DNA from: Candidatus Promineofilum glycogenicum
GTDB taxonomy: Bacteria > Chloroflexota > Anaerolineae > Promineifilales > Promineifilaceae
Direction of reading: 5' to 3'
Length of the DNA: 64,000 nucleotides
NCBI GenBank assembly: GCA_016707605.1
Contig: JADJHJ010000001.1
Coordinates: 930,001 to 994,000 of the forward strand
The notes beneath the pieces were generated by a model. That model worked only from the letters and a program-made list of their open reading frames with translations. It was not told the DNA's origin and ran no database searches. Each line of letters begins with the position of its first letter. Positions within the stretch are counted from its first letter, which is position 1. This document shows, one piece after another, positions 28,327 through 35,932 of the stretch. The translations under genes were made by a program, and so were the position numbers.

Positions 28327-29115
28327 ATGAAGCGTTCACCCCTGTCGCGCGTCGAAAGCCTCATCCGCAAGGTGGTTGAGGAGCCGTTCACCTGGCTGGC
28401 CGGCGACCCGCTAGACCCGTTCCGGCTGGCCACGCACCTGGTGCGCCACTACGAAGACGCGCCTAACGACGGCACGTGGCCTAATCAGTTCACCATCTAC
28501 CTCAACCCGGACGACTATGCCGAGATGGCCGCCGCCGGGCTGCCCGAACTGGAGGCGCAAGTGGCCGACTACGTGGCCCTGCTGGCCGAACGACGCGGCC
28601 TCCACCCGTCTGAGCCGGCCCAAGTGGCCTTCGAAGCCGACACGGCCGAACTGCCGCGGCGCGCCCACATCGTCGCCAGCCGGCACGCCGAGCCGCCCGA
28701 CAGCCACACTGAGGTTTTCGCCGTCAACGCGGGCCAGGCGGTGGTGACCGCTATTCGCGCCGCCGATGCCTTTCTGATCGTTCAGGGCCGGCAGCACGTG
28801 CCTCTCGACCGGCCGGTGACGCGCATCGGCCGCCGCATGGACAACGACATCGTCCTCGATTCTTCGTCAATCAGCCGGCAACACGCCCAGATTCGCTGGC
28901 GGCAGCCGTACTTCGTCCTCTATGACGTCAGCCGCCACGGGCAGACGGCAGTCAACGGTGTGGCCGTGCGCGAGCACATCTTGCGGCCGGGAGACGTGAT
29001 CGCCCTCAGCGACGTGATGTTTGTCTATGGCGAGGGGCGCGACGAGCCGCTGGTCGACGCCCCGCTGTTCGCCGACGAAGAACTCGATACGACGATGCAG
29101 AAGCCTTACGAATGA
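28327..29115 (+). CDS. FhaA-like protein: DUF3662 domain + FHA domain
   Basis: 262 residues from ATG 28327; upstream in-frame ATGs at 28273 and 28318 fall before or within the promoter. Residues 1-~120 are the DUF3662/FhaA N-terminal domain (LESLIRKVVEEPFTW-like start, FTIYLNPDDYAEM). Residues ~165-245 are an FHA phosphothreonine-binding domain (TRIGRRMDNDIVLDSSSISRQHAQI, then VNGV). FhaA in Actinobacteria binds MviN/peptidoglycan partners after Ser/Thr kinase phosphorylation. It overlaps fhaB by four bases (ATGA). Confidence 0.9.
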   Translation: MKRSPLSRVESLIRKVVEEPFTWLAGDPLDPFRLATHLVRHYEDAPNDGTWPNQFTIYLNPDDYAEMAAAGLPELEAQVADYVALLAERRGLHPSEPAQVAFEADTAELPRRAHIVASRHAEPPDSHTEVFAVNAGQAVVTAIRAADAFLIVQGRQHVPLDRPVTRIGRRMDNDIVLDSSSISRQHAQIRWRQPYFVLYDVSRHGQTAVNGVAVREHILRPGDVIALSDVMFVYGEGRDEPLVDAPLFADEELDTTMQKPYE

Positions 29116-29597
29116 GCACGACCGTCCTGTTGCTCCTATTGCGAATCGGCAGCGCCGCGCTGCTGCTGGCCTTCTTTGGGGCTATCGGCTGGACTCTGTG
29201 GCGGGACTTGCGGGCCACGCGCCGGGCGATGGCCGGGCAAGGGGCCGATCTGGGAGCGTTGCGCGTCGTCGCCAACACCGGCCCGCGGCCCGCGCCCGAC
29301 ACGGTCTATGAGTTGACGCCCATCACGACGCTCGGCCGCAACAGCCGCAACAGCATCGTCCTCAACGACACCTACGTCTCCAGCGAGCACGCCCTGCTGG
29401 CCTGGCGCGACGCGCAGTGGTGGCTGGAAGACCTGGGCAGCCGCAACGGCACGGTGCTCAACGACGCGCCGCTGACGGATCCGACGGTCATCTCGGCCGG
29501 GGACGTGCTGACAATTGGCGGCGTGCAATTGAAGTTGGAGCTACCGGGGCGACGCGAGGGGGAGAACGAGAGCGGCATACGGGATTCGAACCCGTGA
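29112..29597 (+). CDS. FhaB-like membrane-anchored FHA protein
   Basis: 161 residues. One N-terminal membrane helix (TVLLLLLRIGSAALLLAFFGAIGW), a short linker, and an FHA domain (TTLGRNSRNSIVLNDTYVSSEHALL, DLGSRNGTVLN) facing the cytoplasm. With FhaA it forms the two-gene FHA pair often found with PASTA kinases and FtsW/RodA-PBP genes, which are not in this window. The last ~9 codons overlap the tRNA-Gly gene on the opposite strand (29571-29597), so the C-terminus GIRDSNP is encoded by the complement of the tRNA T-arm. Confidence 0.88.
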   Translation: MSTTVLLLLLRIGSAALLLAFFGAIGWTLWRDLRATRRAMAGQGADLGALRVVANTGPRPAPDTVYELTPITTLGRNSRNSIVLNDTYVSSEHALLAWRDAQWWLEDLGSRNGTVLNDAPLTDPTVISAGDVLTIGGVQLKLELPGRREGENESGIRDSNP

Positions 29598-29641
29598 TAA
29601 CAGCTTGGGAAGCTGCTGTGATACCACTTCACCAATGCCGC
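29571..29641 (-). tRNA. tRNA-Gly (anticodon CCC)
   Basis: Minus strand. Acceptor stem GCGGCAT/ATGCCGC (29641-29635 with 29578-29572). Anticodon stem-loop GCAGC-TTCCCAA-GCTGT, anticodon CCC with U33. T-arm CACGGGTTCGAATCCCGTA-like with the GTTCGAA loop. Discriminator base U at 29571, typical of tRNA-Gly. CCA is not encoded. The 3' part overlaps the end of fhaB in antisense. Confidence 0.95.
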
Positions 29642-29706
29642 TTAACTAGTCGCATTATATGCCGCGCGGCGTGAAGTTGCAAGCGCTGACCCACCGGGCT
29701 TTTACG

Positions 29707-29772
29707 TTGTAGGGCGGGTTGGCAACCCGCCTTTTCAGTCTCCCAGACGCGGGATACCATCCCGCGCTACAA
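29707..29772. repeat. Composite palindromic repeat, two nested hairpins
   Basis: Outer arms TTGTAG (29707-29712) and CTACAA (29767-29772) enclose two hairpins: GGCGGGTTG/CAACCCGCC (29713-29731, followed by TTTT) and GCGGGAT/ATCCCGC (29749-29765). The second hairpin encodes the last residues of the O-antigen-ligase-like gene (ARDGIPRLGD). A REP-like or miniature element; the plus-strand T-run could also act as a terminator. Confidence 0.65.
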
Positions 29773-31138
29773 CAGGTTGGCGTTGCTGATGCTCGGCGGG
29801 GGGGCCGGCTGGCTCGGTGGCGGGCAAGTCGGCCGCCTGTGACCGCGACCGGCGATGACTGTGCCGCAGCGACTCGCCGGAGTAGACGACGGCGTAGTGC
29901 ACGGCAGCGGTCAGCCCCAGCAGCAGCCACCAGAGGAACGCCGGCCGCGCCCCCAGGGCCACCGCGTCGACGATGCCGAACAGCCACCCGGCCAGCAGCG
30001 CCCCGGCCAGGCCGGCCATCAGCCCGAAGTAGGGATGGCGCGTGGCGTGCCGCCGCCGCAACCGGCGGTAGGTCGTCCACAGCAGCCCGGCGCTGATCCA
30101 CCACAGGGCCAGATAGGCCACCAACCCGGGCAACCCCAGGTCAAGCGCCGTCTGGAGCAGGTGATTGTGGGCGTGGCCCAGATCGACGTCGGCGGGGATA
30201 CCATAGAGCGGATAGAGCACGTGAACGGCGCGGCGAAAGGCGTTGACGCCCAGGCCCGTCAGCGGGAAGTCGGCAATGCCCAGCAGCGCCCGCGACCAGA
30301 TCTCCAGCCGGCCGGTTAGACCCACGGCGTCGCCGACGATGTTCTGGTCAAGGCGATTACCGGTGTAGGCGGCCAGGACGACCAACCCGACGGCCAACCC
30401 AATGACCAGAACGAGACGCCAGCGCGATGACAGGTAGCAGGCCGCCACCAGCACCAGACCGAGGGCCACGGCCAGCAGCCCGCCGCGCGACAGCGTGGCG
30501 ACGAGCATAAAGCTGGAGAACAGCATGGTCGGCACAAGCAGGGCCACGGCCACGACGCGCCCGCGCGTCCGCCGCTGCAAGGCAGCCAGGAGGCAGCCGA
30601 ACATTAGCGGCAGCGTCCAACTGAGGACGCCGGCCAGTTCATTGGCGTTGACGACGCCGCCCACCGCGCCGGGCACACCGCCCGGCCACGGCAACAGGGC
30701 GCGCGCGCCGTTGAGAAAAGCGAAGGGCGGCAGCCATTCGCCGCCCACCAGCCCGACGACGGCCATGAGCGTGCCCATCAACAGAACGAAGACGACGACG
30801 GGCCACAGCCCACGGCGCTGGCGCGCGTAGGCGGCTGTGCCATAGAGCAGGGCCACGCCCAGCAGGATGCCGATCATCTTCGGCCCGCTCAGGGCCAGGT
30901 CTGACGTTACCGTGAGGCTGACAGCCAGCATCGCCAGCAGCAGGCCAATGGCCAGGTCATATGGTGTGGGTGTCACCCAGCGGCCCGTGGAGGCGCGGCG
31001 CAGCAGCCAGAAGAGGGGGACGACGGCCAGCAGCGCGCTCCAGCGGCCGAAAGGCAGCAGAGTCACCGGAATGAGCAGCAACAGGGCCAGCCATTCCCAC
31101 CGTAGTACTATCTGTGCGAAGTTGCGCATGAGGATCAT
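29735..31138 (-). CDS. O-antigen ligase-like polytopic membrane protein (Wzy_C family)
   Basis: 467 residues with about 11-12 membrane helices. The family signature region holds TLSRGGLLAVALGLVLVAAC, then the long external loop SRALLGIADFPLTGLGVNAFR and YPLYGIPADVDLGHAHNHLLQTALDLG, which has the conserved His/Asn residues of Wzy/WaaL ligases. These enzymes join lipid-linked glycans to acceptors. It lies opposite the glycosyltransferase genes and probably acts in surface polysaccharide assembly. The hydrophilic C-terminus runs into a palindromic repeat, so the last dozen residues may be non-native. Confidence 0.85.
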   Translation of the reverse strand: MILMRNFAQIVLRWEWLALLLLIPVTLLPFGRWSALLAVVPLFWLLRRASTGRWVTPTPYDLAIGLLLAMLAVSLTVTSDLALSGPKMIGILLGVALLYGTAAYARQRRGLWPVVVFVLLMGTLMAVVGLVGGEWLPPFAFLNGARALLPWPGGVPGAVGGVVNANELAGVLSWTLPLMFGCLLAALQRRTRGRVVAVALLVPTMLFSSFMLVATLSRGGLLAVALGLVLVAACYLSSRWRLVLVIGLAVGLVVLAAYTGNRLDQNIVGDAVGLTGRLEIWSRALLGIADFPLTGLGVNAFRRAVHVLYPLYGIPADVDLGHAHNHLLQTALDLGLPGLVAYLALWWISAGLLWTTYRRLRRRHATRHPYFGLMAGLAGALLAGWLFGIVDAVALGARPAFLWWLLLGLTAAVHYAVVYSGESLRHSHRRSRSQAADLPATEPAGPPAEHQQRQPVVARDGIPRLGD

Positions 31139-31158
31139 GACCTATAGCGACCACTGAC

Positions 31159-31187
31159 ATCATAGCGGCCCGGTTCATTCATCGCAA
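31159..31187 (-). promoter_or_regulatory. Promoter of the O-antigen ligase-like gene
   Basis: Minus strand TTGCGA (31187-31182), a 17-nt spacer and TATGAT (31164-31159), about 20 bases before ATG 31138. Confidence 0.6.
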
Positions 31188-31220
31188 GCAGAAAAGAGTG
31201 AAAATGCCGTTGGTATTGGG

Positions 31221-31248
31221 TTGCTCTTGGTCGGCGACGCTCTATAAT
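31221..31248 (+). promoter_or_regulatory. Promoter of the OmpR-type regulator gene
   Basis: TTGCTC (31221-31226), a 16-nt spacer and TATAAT (31243-31248). The start ATG 31282 follows with a GGAG ribosome site between. Confidence 0.6.
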
Positions 31249-31281
31249 CATCAGTGGCCTGTAGAGGGAACAGGAGTGAAG

Positions 31282-31977
31282 ATGTCACTGAGTCCGCTCG
31301 TATTGCTAGTGGAGGGACAGAATGCCGGCCGCGATTCATTGCGGCCCATGCTGCTCAAAGCTGGCTACGAAATCACTATCGTCAACACTGGGGCGGAAGC
31401 GCTTGACTGGCTGCAAGACCAGGCGCCTAATCTGATCGTCTTCGATGCCTCCACCATGCGCTCCAACGGCGTCCGCAACTGCCGGCGGCTGCGCCGCTTT
31501 GCCGAGTTCATCCCTATCATCCACAGCCGGGCGGCCGGCGAAGAGGAAGACCGCAGCGCTGGAGCTGACGTCTACCTGGAGCGCCCCTTCTCGGCCCGCA
31601 AACTGCTCAACCGCACCCGCGCTCTGCTGCCGGCCGACAGCAGCCGTGAGGAGATCATTCGCTACGGTAACATCACCCTCTTTCGCAACAAGCGCTCCGT
31701 CGGCGTGGCGGGCAGGGGGGAGTTCACGCTGACACCCAAACTAGCCCTGTTGCTGGAGACGTTTGTGCGCCAGCCGGGCGTGCTGCTGACGCGCCGGCAG
31801 TTGATGCTGACGGTGTGGCAGACGGATTTCGTGGGCGACACGCGCACGCTGGACGTGCACATTCGTTGGATTCGCGAGTGCATTGAGGACGTACCTAGCC
31901 AGCCGGAACTGCTGAAGACGCGGCGCGGCCAGGGGTATGTGCTGTGGATTCCGCCGCACCCGGAAGCGATTCCCTAG
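31282..31977 (+). CDS. OmpR/PhoB-type winged-helix response regulator
   Basis: 231 residues from ATG 31282, which follows a good AGGAG ribosome site. Receiver domain (residues 1-~120): phospho-acceptor Asp in LIVFDAST; the usual N-terminal acidic pair is reduced to a single Glu (LLVEGQ), and the region around the conserved Lys reads LERPFS. The effector domain has the OmpR wing (TLTPKLALLLETFVRQPGVL, LTRRQLMLTVW, RTLDVHIRWIRECIE, RRGQGYVLW). The altered receiver may mean atypical phosphorylation. No histidine kinase lies nearby. Confidence 0.88.
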   Translation: MSLSPLVLLVEGQNAGRDSLRPMLLKAGYEITIVNTGAEALDWLQDQAPNLIVFDASTMRSNGVRNCRRLRRFAEFIPIIHSRAAGEEEDRSAGADVYLERPFSARKLLNRTRALLPADSSREEIIRYGNITLFRNKRSVGVAGRGEFTLTPKLALLLETFVRQPGVLLTRRQLMLTVWQTDFVGDTRTLDVHIRWIRECIEDVPSQPELLKTRRGQGYVLWIPPHPEAIP

Positions 31978-32003
31978 CGGGCACTGACCACCCCAACGCA
32001 AAA

Positions 32004-32029
32004 GAGCACCATCGAAGCCGATGGTGCTC
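32004..32029. terminator. Bidirectional terminator between the regulator and rpsT
   Basis: An 11-bp stem GAGCACCATCG/CGATGGTGCTC (32004-32014, 32019-32029) with an AAGC loop. T-rich on the plus side (GTCTTATTT) and TTTT on the minus side. It lies between two convergent genes. Confidence 0.85.
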
Positions 32030-32068
32030 GTCTTATTTGATAAGGGCGCTCTCTGGAGCGCGGGCGGG

Positions 32069-32347
32069 TTACTTGCCGGCCGTGGCGCGGGCTTCGGCTA
32101 GGGCGGCCATCAGGCGGCCCTTGCGCCGGGCAGCGTTGCGCGGGTGAACCACGTTCTTGCTCGCCGCTTTGTCGAGCGTCGAGAAGGCTTCGCGCGCCAC
32201 CGCTTCCGCCTCATCCAGCTTGTTCTCGGCGATCAGACGACGCACTTTCTTGACGTGCGTGCGGGCCGCGGCCCGGTAGTGGCGGTTGCGCTCGGTGCGC
32301 TTCTCTGTTTGTCTGATGCGCTTCTTTGCAGATTCCGTATTAGCCAA
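32069..32347 (-). CDS. rpsT: 30S ribosomal protein S20
   Basis: 92 residues. The start is TTG at 32347, seven bases after a perfect GGAGG: the N-terminus reads ANTESAKKRIRQTEKR, as in other S20 proteins. The C-terminus has NVVHPRNAARRKGRLMAAL, the 16S rRNA-binding helices. E. coli rpsT also starts with UUG and is autoregulated through it, so the rare start may matter here. An upstream open stretch in the same frame is not coding. Its own promoter is at 32406-32434. Confidence 0.95.
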   Translation of the reverse strand: MANTESAKKRIRQTEKRTERNRHYRAAARTHVKKVRRLIAENKLDEAEAVAREAFSTLDKAASKNVVHPRNAARRKGRLMAALAEARATAGK

Positions 32348-32405
32348 TTCAAATCCTCCGTCGATTACCTCAATCGTCTCTGATTGGAGGCGTGAGAGCG
32401 GTAGA

Positions 32406-32434
32406 AGTCTAGCACATGTCGCGCGGGTTGACAA
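32406..32434 (-). promoter_or_regulatory. Promoter of rpsT with the -35 inside a palindrome
   Basis: Minus strand TTGTCA (32434-32429), a 17-nt spacer and TAGACT (32411-32406), preceded by TG one base away (extended -10). The -35 lies in the perfect inverted repeat CGCGGGTTG-A-CAACCCGCG (32422-32440) that starts two bases after the manA stop. Confidence 0.65.
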
Positions 32435-32441
32435 CCCGCGA

Positions 32442-33425
32442 TCATTCGACGTAGCAGCGCAAACAAATGGCGCGCTCGGCCGCTGCGACGCGAAATGGCC
32501 CCAGCGCCGCCGGCAACAGGGCGAACTGCACCGCGCCGAGCGCCAGGTCGTCGAGTTGCACGTCACCCTCAATGATGCCCCATATCTCCAGGCTCCGGCC
32601 GTCGCACGCGCCCTCGTAGGCCGCGCCGGGCGCGAACTCGACCCGTTCGACGGTGAAGTAGCGGTTGCGGCACAGCAGCAGCCGCCGCACGCCGTCGCGC
32701 TCGTCCACCAGTCGCGGCGGGCTGAGCGCCGGCTCCACCTGGGCGAAGTTGATCACGTCAAGCGCCTTGTCGATGTGGAGCGGGCGGGCGCGGCCGTTGG
32801 CCTGGCGATTCCAGTCGTAGACGCGATAGGTCGTGTTGGAGTTCTGCTGGATTTCGGCGATGAGCGCGCCGCCCAGGATGGCGTGCACAGAGCCGCTGGG
32901 CACACAAATGAAGTCACCGGGCTGGATGTCAACGGTGTGCAGATGTTGCTCTAGCGTGCCGTCGCCGATGGCCCGGCGGAAGTCGGCCGCTGTCGTGCCT
33001 GCCCGGACGCCAAGGATAACCTGCGTCCCCGGCGCGGCGTGGAGCACCACCCACATCTCGGTCTTGCCCAACTCGTTGCCCTCGTGGGCCAGGGCGTAGT
33101 CGTCGTCGGGGTGAACCTGCACCGACAGCTTGTCGTGCGCGTCCAGCAGCTTGACCAGCAGGGGGAACTTGCCCCGCTCCTGCGCCCAGGCGTTGTTGGC
33201 GCCGATCAGGTCGAGGCCCAGCGCGGCGTGGACGGCGGTCAGCGGTTGGCCGGCGAAGCGGCCGTTGCTGACCAACGACGCGCCGTCCTCGTGCGCGGCG
33301 ATCTCCCAGCTCTCGGCCACGTTGCCCGGCGGCAGCGCGCGCCCCAGCCGCCGGGCCAGGTTGCGCCCGCCCCAGACGTAGTCCTTCAGCACCGGCTGAA
33401 AGAGGAGTGGGTAGAGATCACGCAT
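32442..33425 (-). CDS. manA: Mannose-6-phosphate isomerase, class I
   Basis: 327 residues. Converts fructose-6-P and mannose-6-P. Zinc site elements: LSVQVHPDDDYA, LGKTEMWVVL and DFICVPSGSVHAILGG. The active-site QNSNTTYRVYDWNR is intact. With the mannose-1-P guanylyltransferase at 3311 it supplies two steps of GDP-mannose synthesis; phosphomannomutase is not in the window. It overlaps the end of glgB by eight bases. Confidence 0.95.
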   Translation of the reverse strand: MRDLYPLLFQPVLKDYVWGGRNLARRLGRALPPGNVAESWEIAAHEDGASLVSNGRFAGQPLTAVHAALGLDLIGANNAWAQERGKFPLLVKLLDAHDKLSVQVHPDDDYALAHEGNELGKTEMWVVLHAAPGTQVILGVRAGTTAADFRRAIGDGTLEQHLHTVDIQPGDFICVPSGSVHAILGGALIAEIQQNSNTTYRVYDWNRQANGRARPLHIDKALDVINFAQVEPALSPPRLVDERDGVRRLLLCRNRYFTVERVEFAPGAAYEGACDGRSLEIWGIIEGDVQLDDLALGAVQFALLPAALGPFRVAAAERAICLRCYVE

Positions 33426-35613
33426 CGCCGATTCGCTTCAGCATCACCGCGCCCAGCGGTGGCAGGATGAACTCAATGGAGTGCGGCTGTCCATGCCAGG
33501 GCACGTCCTGGCTCGGCCGCGGCTCATTGACGACGCCGCTGCCGCCGAACTCGGCCGCGTCGCTGTTGAAGATCTCCTCGTACAGTCCCGGCGCGGGCAC
33601 GCCCAGCCGATAGCCGTGGCGCGGCAGGGGCGTGAAGTTAAGCACGACCAGCAGCGTCTCGTTCGACGACGGGGCGCGGCGAGCGTAGCCCAGGATGCTG
33701 CGCTCATAGTCGTGCAGGTCGATCCACTGGAAGCCATCCCACGAGTACTCTTCTTCGTGCAGCGCCGCTTCGCCGGTATACAGCTCGTTGAGGCGCCTCA
33801 GGCAGGCCCGCAGTTGGCCGTGCTTAGGATCGTGGTCCAGCACGTACCAGTCGAGGCTGCTGGCCTCGTTCCATTCGCGCCACTGGCCGAACTCACCGCC
33901 CATGAACAGCAGTTTCTTGCCGGGATGAGTCCACTGGTAGGCGTAGAGCAGGCGCAGGTTGGCGAAGCGCTGCCAGACGTCGCCCGGCATCTTGTCGAGC
34001 ATACTGCGCTTCAGATGGACAACTTCGTCATGGGAGAGGGGCAGCAGGAACTTCTCGCTGAAGGCGTAGAGCAGCGAGAAGGTCAGGGTGCCATGATGGT
34101 AGGAGCGATGGATCGGCTCGTTCTTGAAGTACTGGAGCGTGTCGTGCATCCAGCCCATGTTCCACTTGTAGTCGAAGCCCAGGCCGCCCTCCGAGCCTGG
34201 CCGGGTGACGCCGGGGAAGGATGTCGACTCCTCGGCGGCGGTGATAGCCGTGGGGAAGAGGCGGTGGACGGCGTCGTTGAAGCGGCGGATGAAGGCGATG
34301 GCGTCCAGATTCTCGCGTCCGCCATAGCGGTTGGCCACCCATTCGCCCTGCTTGCGCGAGAAGTCGAGATAGAGCATCGAGGCCACGGCGTCAACGCGCA
34401 GGCCGTCGATGTGGTACTTGTCCAGCCAGAAGATGGCGTTGCTGACCAGGAACTGGCTGACTTCGTTGCGGGCGTAGTTGAAGACCAGCGTGCCCCAATC
34501 GGGATGGCGGCCCTGGCGCGGGTCGGCGTGTTCGTATAGATGTGTGCCGTCGAAGAAGCCCAACCCATGTTCGTCCATGGGGAAGTGGGCCGGAACCCAG
34601 TCGACCAACACGCCAATGCCCGCGGCGTGACAGGCATCGACGAAGGCCATGAAGTCGTCGGGCGTGCCAAAGCGGCTGGTTGGGGCGAAGAAGCCGGTCA
34701 CCTGGTAGCCCCACGAGCCATCGAAGGGGTGCTCGGCAATGGGCAGCAGTTCGATGTGGGTGAAGCCCATCTCCTTGATGTAGGGGATGAGCTGGTCGAT
34801 CAGGTCGCGATAGGTCAGCCACTCCCAGCCGTTCTTACGCCGCCACGAGCCAAGGTGCAATTCATAGATGCTGACGGGCGCTTTCAGATTCTGATGCTCG
34901 CCGCGCGTGGCCATCCATTCGTCATCGTTCCATTGGTACTTCTCGATGTCCCAGACGACGGAGGCGTTCTTGGGCCGCATCTCGGCCGCAAAGCCGACCG
35001 GGTCGGCCTTGGTGACCATGTAGCCCTGGTAGTGGGTCTTGATCTCGTACTTATAGAGCGTGCCTTCGCCCAGGCCGGGGACGAACAACTCCCACACGCC
35101 GTTGCTCTGGTGGAAGCACATCGGGTGGCGGCGGCCGTCCCATTGATTGAACAGACCGACGACGCTGACGCGCTGGGCATTGGGCGCCCAGACGGCAAAG
35201 CGTACGCCGCGCACGCCCTGAACTTCGACCAGGTGCGCCCCCAGGCGTTCGTAGATGTGGAGGTGCGTGCCCTCGGCCATCAGGTGGGCGTCGAAGTTGC
35301 TCAGTGTCGGCGCAAAGGCGTAGGGGTCTTCGTATAGTTGTACGACACCGGAGTAAAACGTCACTTCCAACTGGTAGTGGGTTAGCTTCTGACCGGGCAG
35401 GGTTGCCTCGAACAGACCGCCGTCGTGCACGCGCTCCATCGGCCGCGGCTCTGTGTCACCCATGACGACGGCCACACGTTCGGCGTCGGGCCAGAAGGCG
35501 CGAATGACCAGGTCATCGCCATGGACGTGGGGGCCGAGGATGTCAAAGGGCGCGCCGTGGTAGCCGCCGACGATGGCGTCGATTGCGCCGGTGTCTGGGG
35601 TATATTGGCTCAT
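33418..35613 (-). CDS. glgB: 1,4-alpha-glucan branching enzyme
   Basis: 731 residues, full length. N-terminal CBM48 domain (VRGVRFAVWAPNAQRVSVVGLFNQWDGR) and GH13 catalytic domain: IELLPIAEHPFDGSWGYQVTG, VLVDWVPAHFP, the nucleophile Asp in DGLRVDAVASML, the acid Glu in TAAEESTSFPG, and LSHDEVVH. The C-terminal domain ends the protein. It introduces alpha-1,6 branches in glycogen. Other glg genes are absent here. Co-transcribed with manA. Confidence 0.96.
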   Translation of the reverse strand: MSQYTPDTGAIDAIVGGYHGAPFDILGPHVHGDDLVIRAFWPDAERVAVVMGDTEPRPMERVHDGGLFEATLPGQKLTHYQLEVTFYSGVVQLYEDPYAFAPTLSNFDAHLMAEGTHLHIYERLGAHLVEVQGVRGVRFAVWAPNAQRVSVVGLFNQWDGRRHPMCFHQSNGVWELFVPGLGEGTLYKYEIKTHYQGYMVTKADPVGFAAEMRPKNASVVWDIEKYQWNDDEWMATRGEHQNLKAPVSIYELHLGSWRRKNGWEWLTYRDLIDQLIPYIKEMGFTHIELLPIAEHPFDGSWGYQVTGFFAPTSRFGTPDDFMAFVDACHAAGIGVLVDWVPAHFPMDEHGLGFFDGTHLYEHADPRQGRHPDWGTLVFNYARNEVSQFLVSNAIFWLDKYHIDGLRVDAVASMLYLDFSRKQGEWVANRYGGRENLDAIAFIRRFNDAVHRLFPTAITAAEESTSFPGVTRPGSEGGLGFDYKWNMGWMHDTLQYFKNEPIHRSYHHGTLTFSLLYAFSEKFLLPLSHDEVVHLKRSMLDKMPGDVWQRFANLRLLYAYQWTHPGKKLLFMGGEFGQWREWNEASSLDWYVLDHDPKHGQLRACLRRLNELYTGEAALHEEEYSWDGFQWIDLHDYERSILGYARRAPSSNETLLVVLNFTPLPRHGYRLGVPAPGLYEEIFNSDAAEFGGSGVVNEPRPSQDVPWHGQPHSIEFILPPLGAVMLKRIGDA

Positions 35614-35932
35614 GTTAGACTTCTCCCGCGTGTGACCGGCTGGGCAGGCAGCGCCCGCGCCCGTCGCTGGATTGACGATGTGGTTATGGTGTTGATTCTA
35701 TCGGATTCGTCGCCATTGGCGAAATGAAGCCGATAAGAATGGCACACGGATAGACGCGGATTTTCGCGGATGGACACGGATAAGAAGTGATTATGTTGAC
35801 AAGACGCCTGAGACCGGTTACAATATGATTAATATACCTTAATTGAACTATGCGTTTGGTCGTTGGTCGATGGTCGTTGGTAGACAGTCAAAACGCCCAC
35901 CACCCTACAACGCTACCGGTGAAGGAATTAGA
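35614..35932. other. Intergenic region with promoter and two repeat tracts
   Basis: 319 bases without a gene. It holds a fourfold CGGAT tract (35744-35782: ACACGGAT, ACGCGGAT, TCGCGGAT, ACACGGAT), a near-consensus promoter (35796-35824) and four heptamers of the type GGTCGTT (35858-35885). The base composition is more AT-rich than elsewhere (AATATGATTAATATACCTTAA), which is typical of a regulatory region. Confidence 0.7.
35796..35824 (+). promoter_or_regulatory. Consensus sigma70-type promoter of the recombinase gene
   Basis: TTGACA (35796-35801), a 17-nt spacer and TACAAT (35819-35824). Perfect -35 box and spacing. It leaves a leader of about 100 bases that contains the heptamer tract. Confidence 0.8.
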
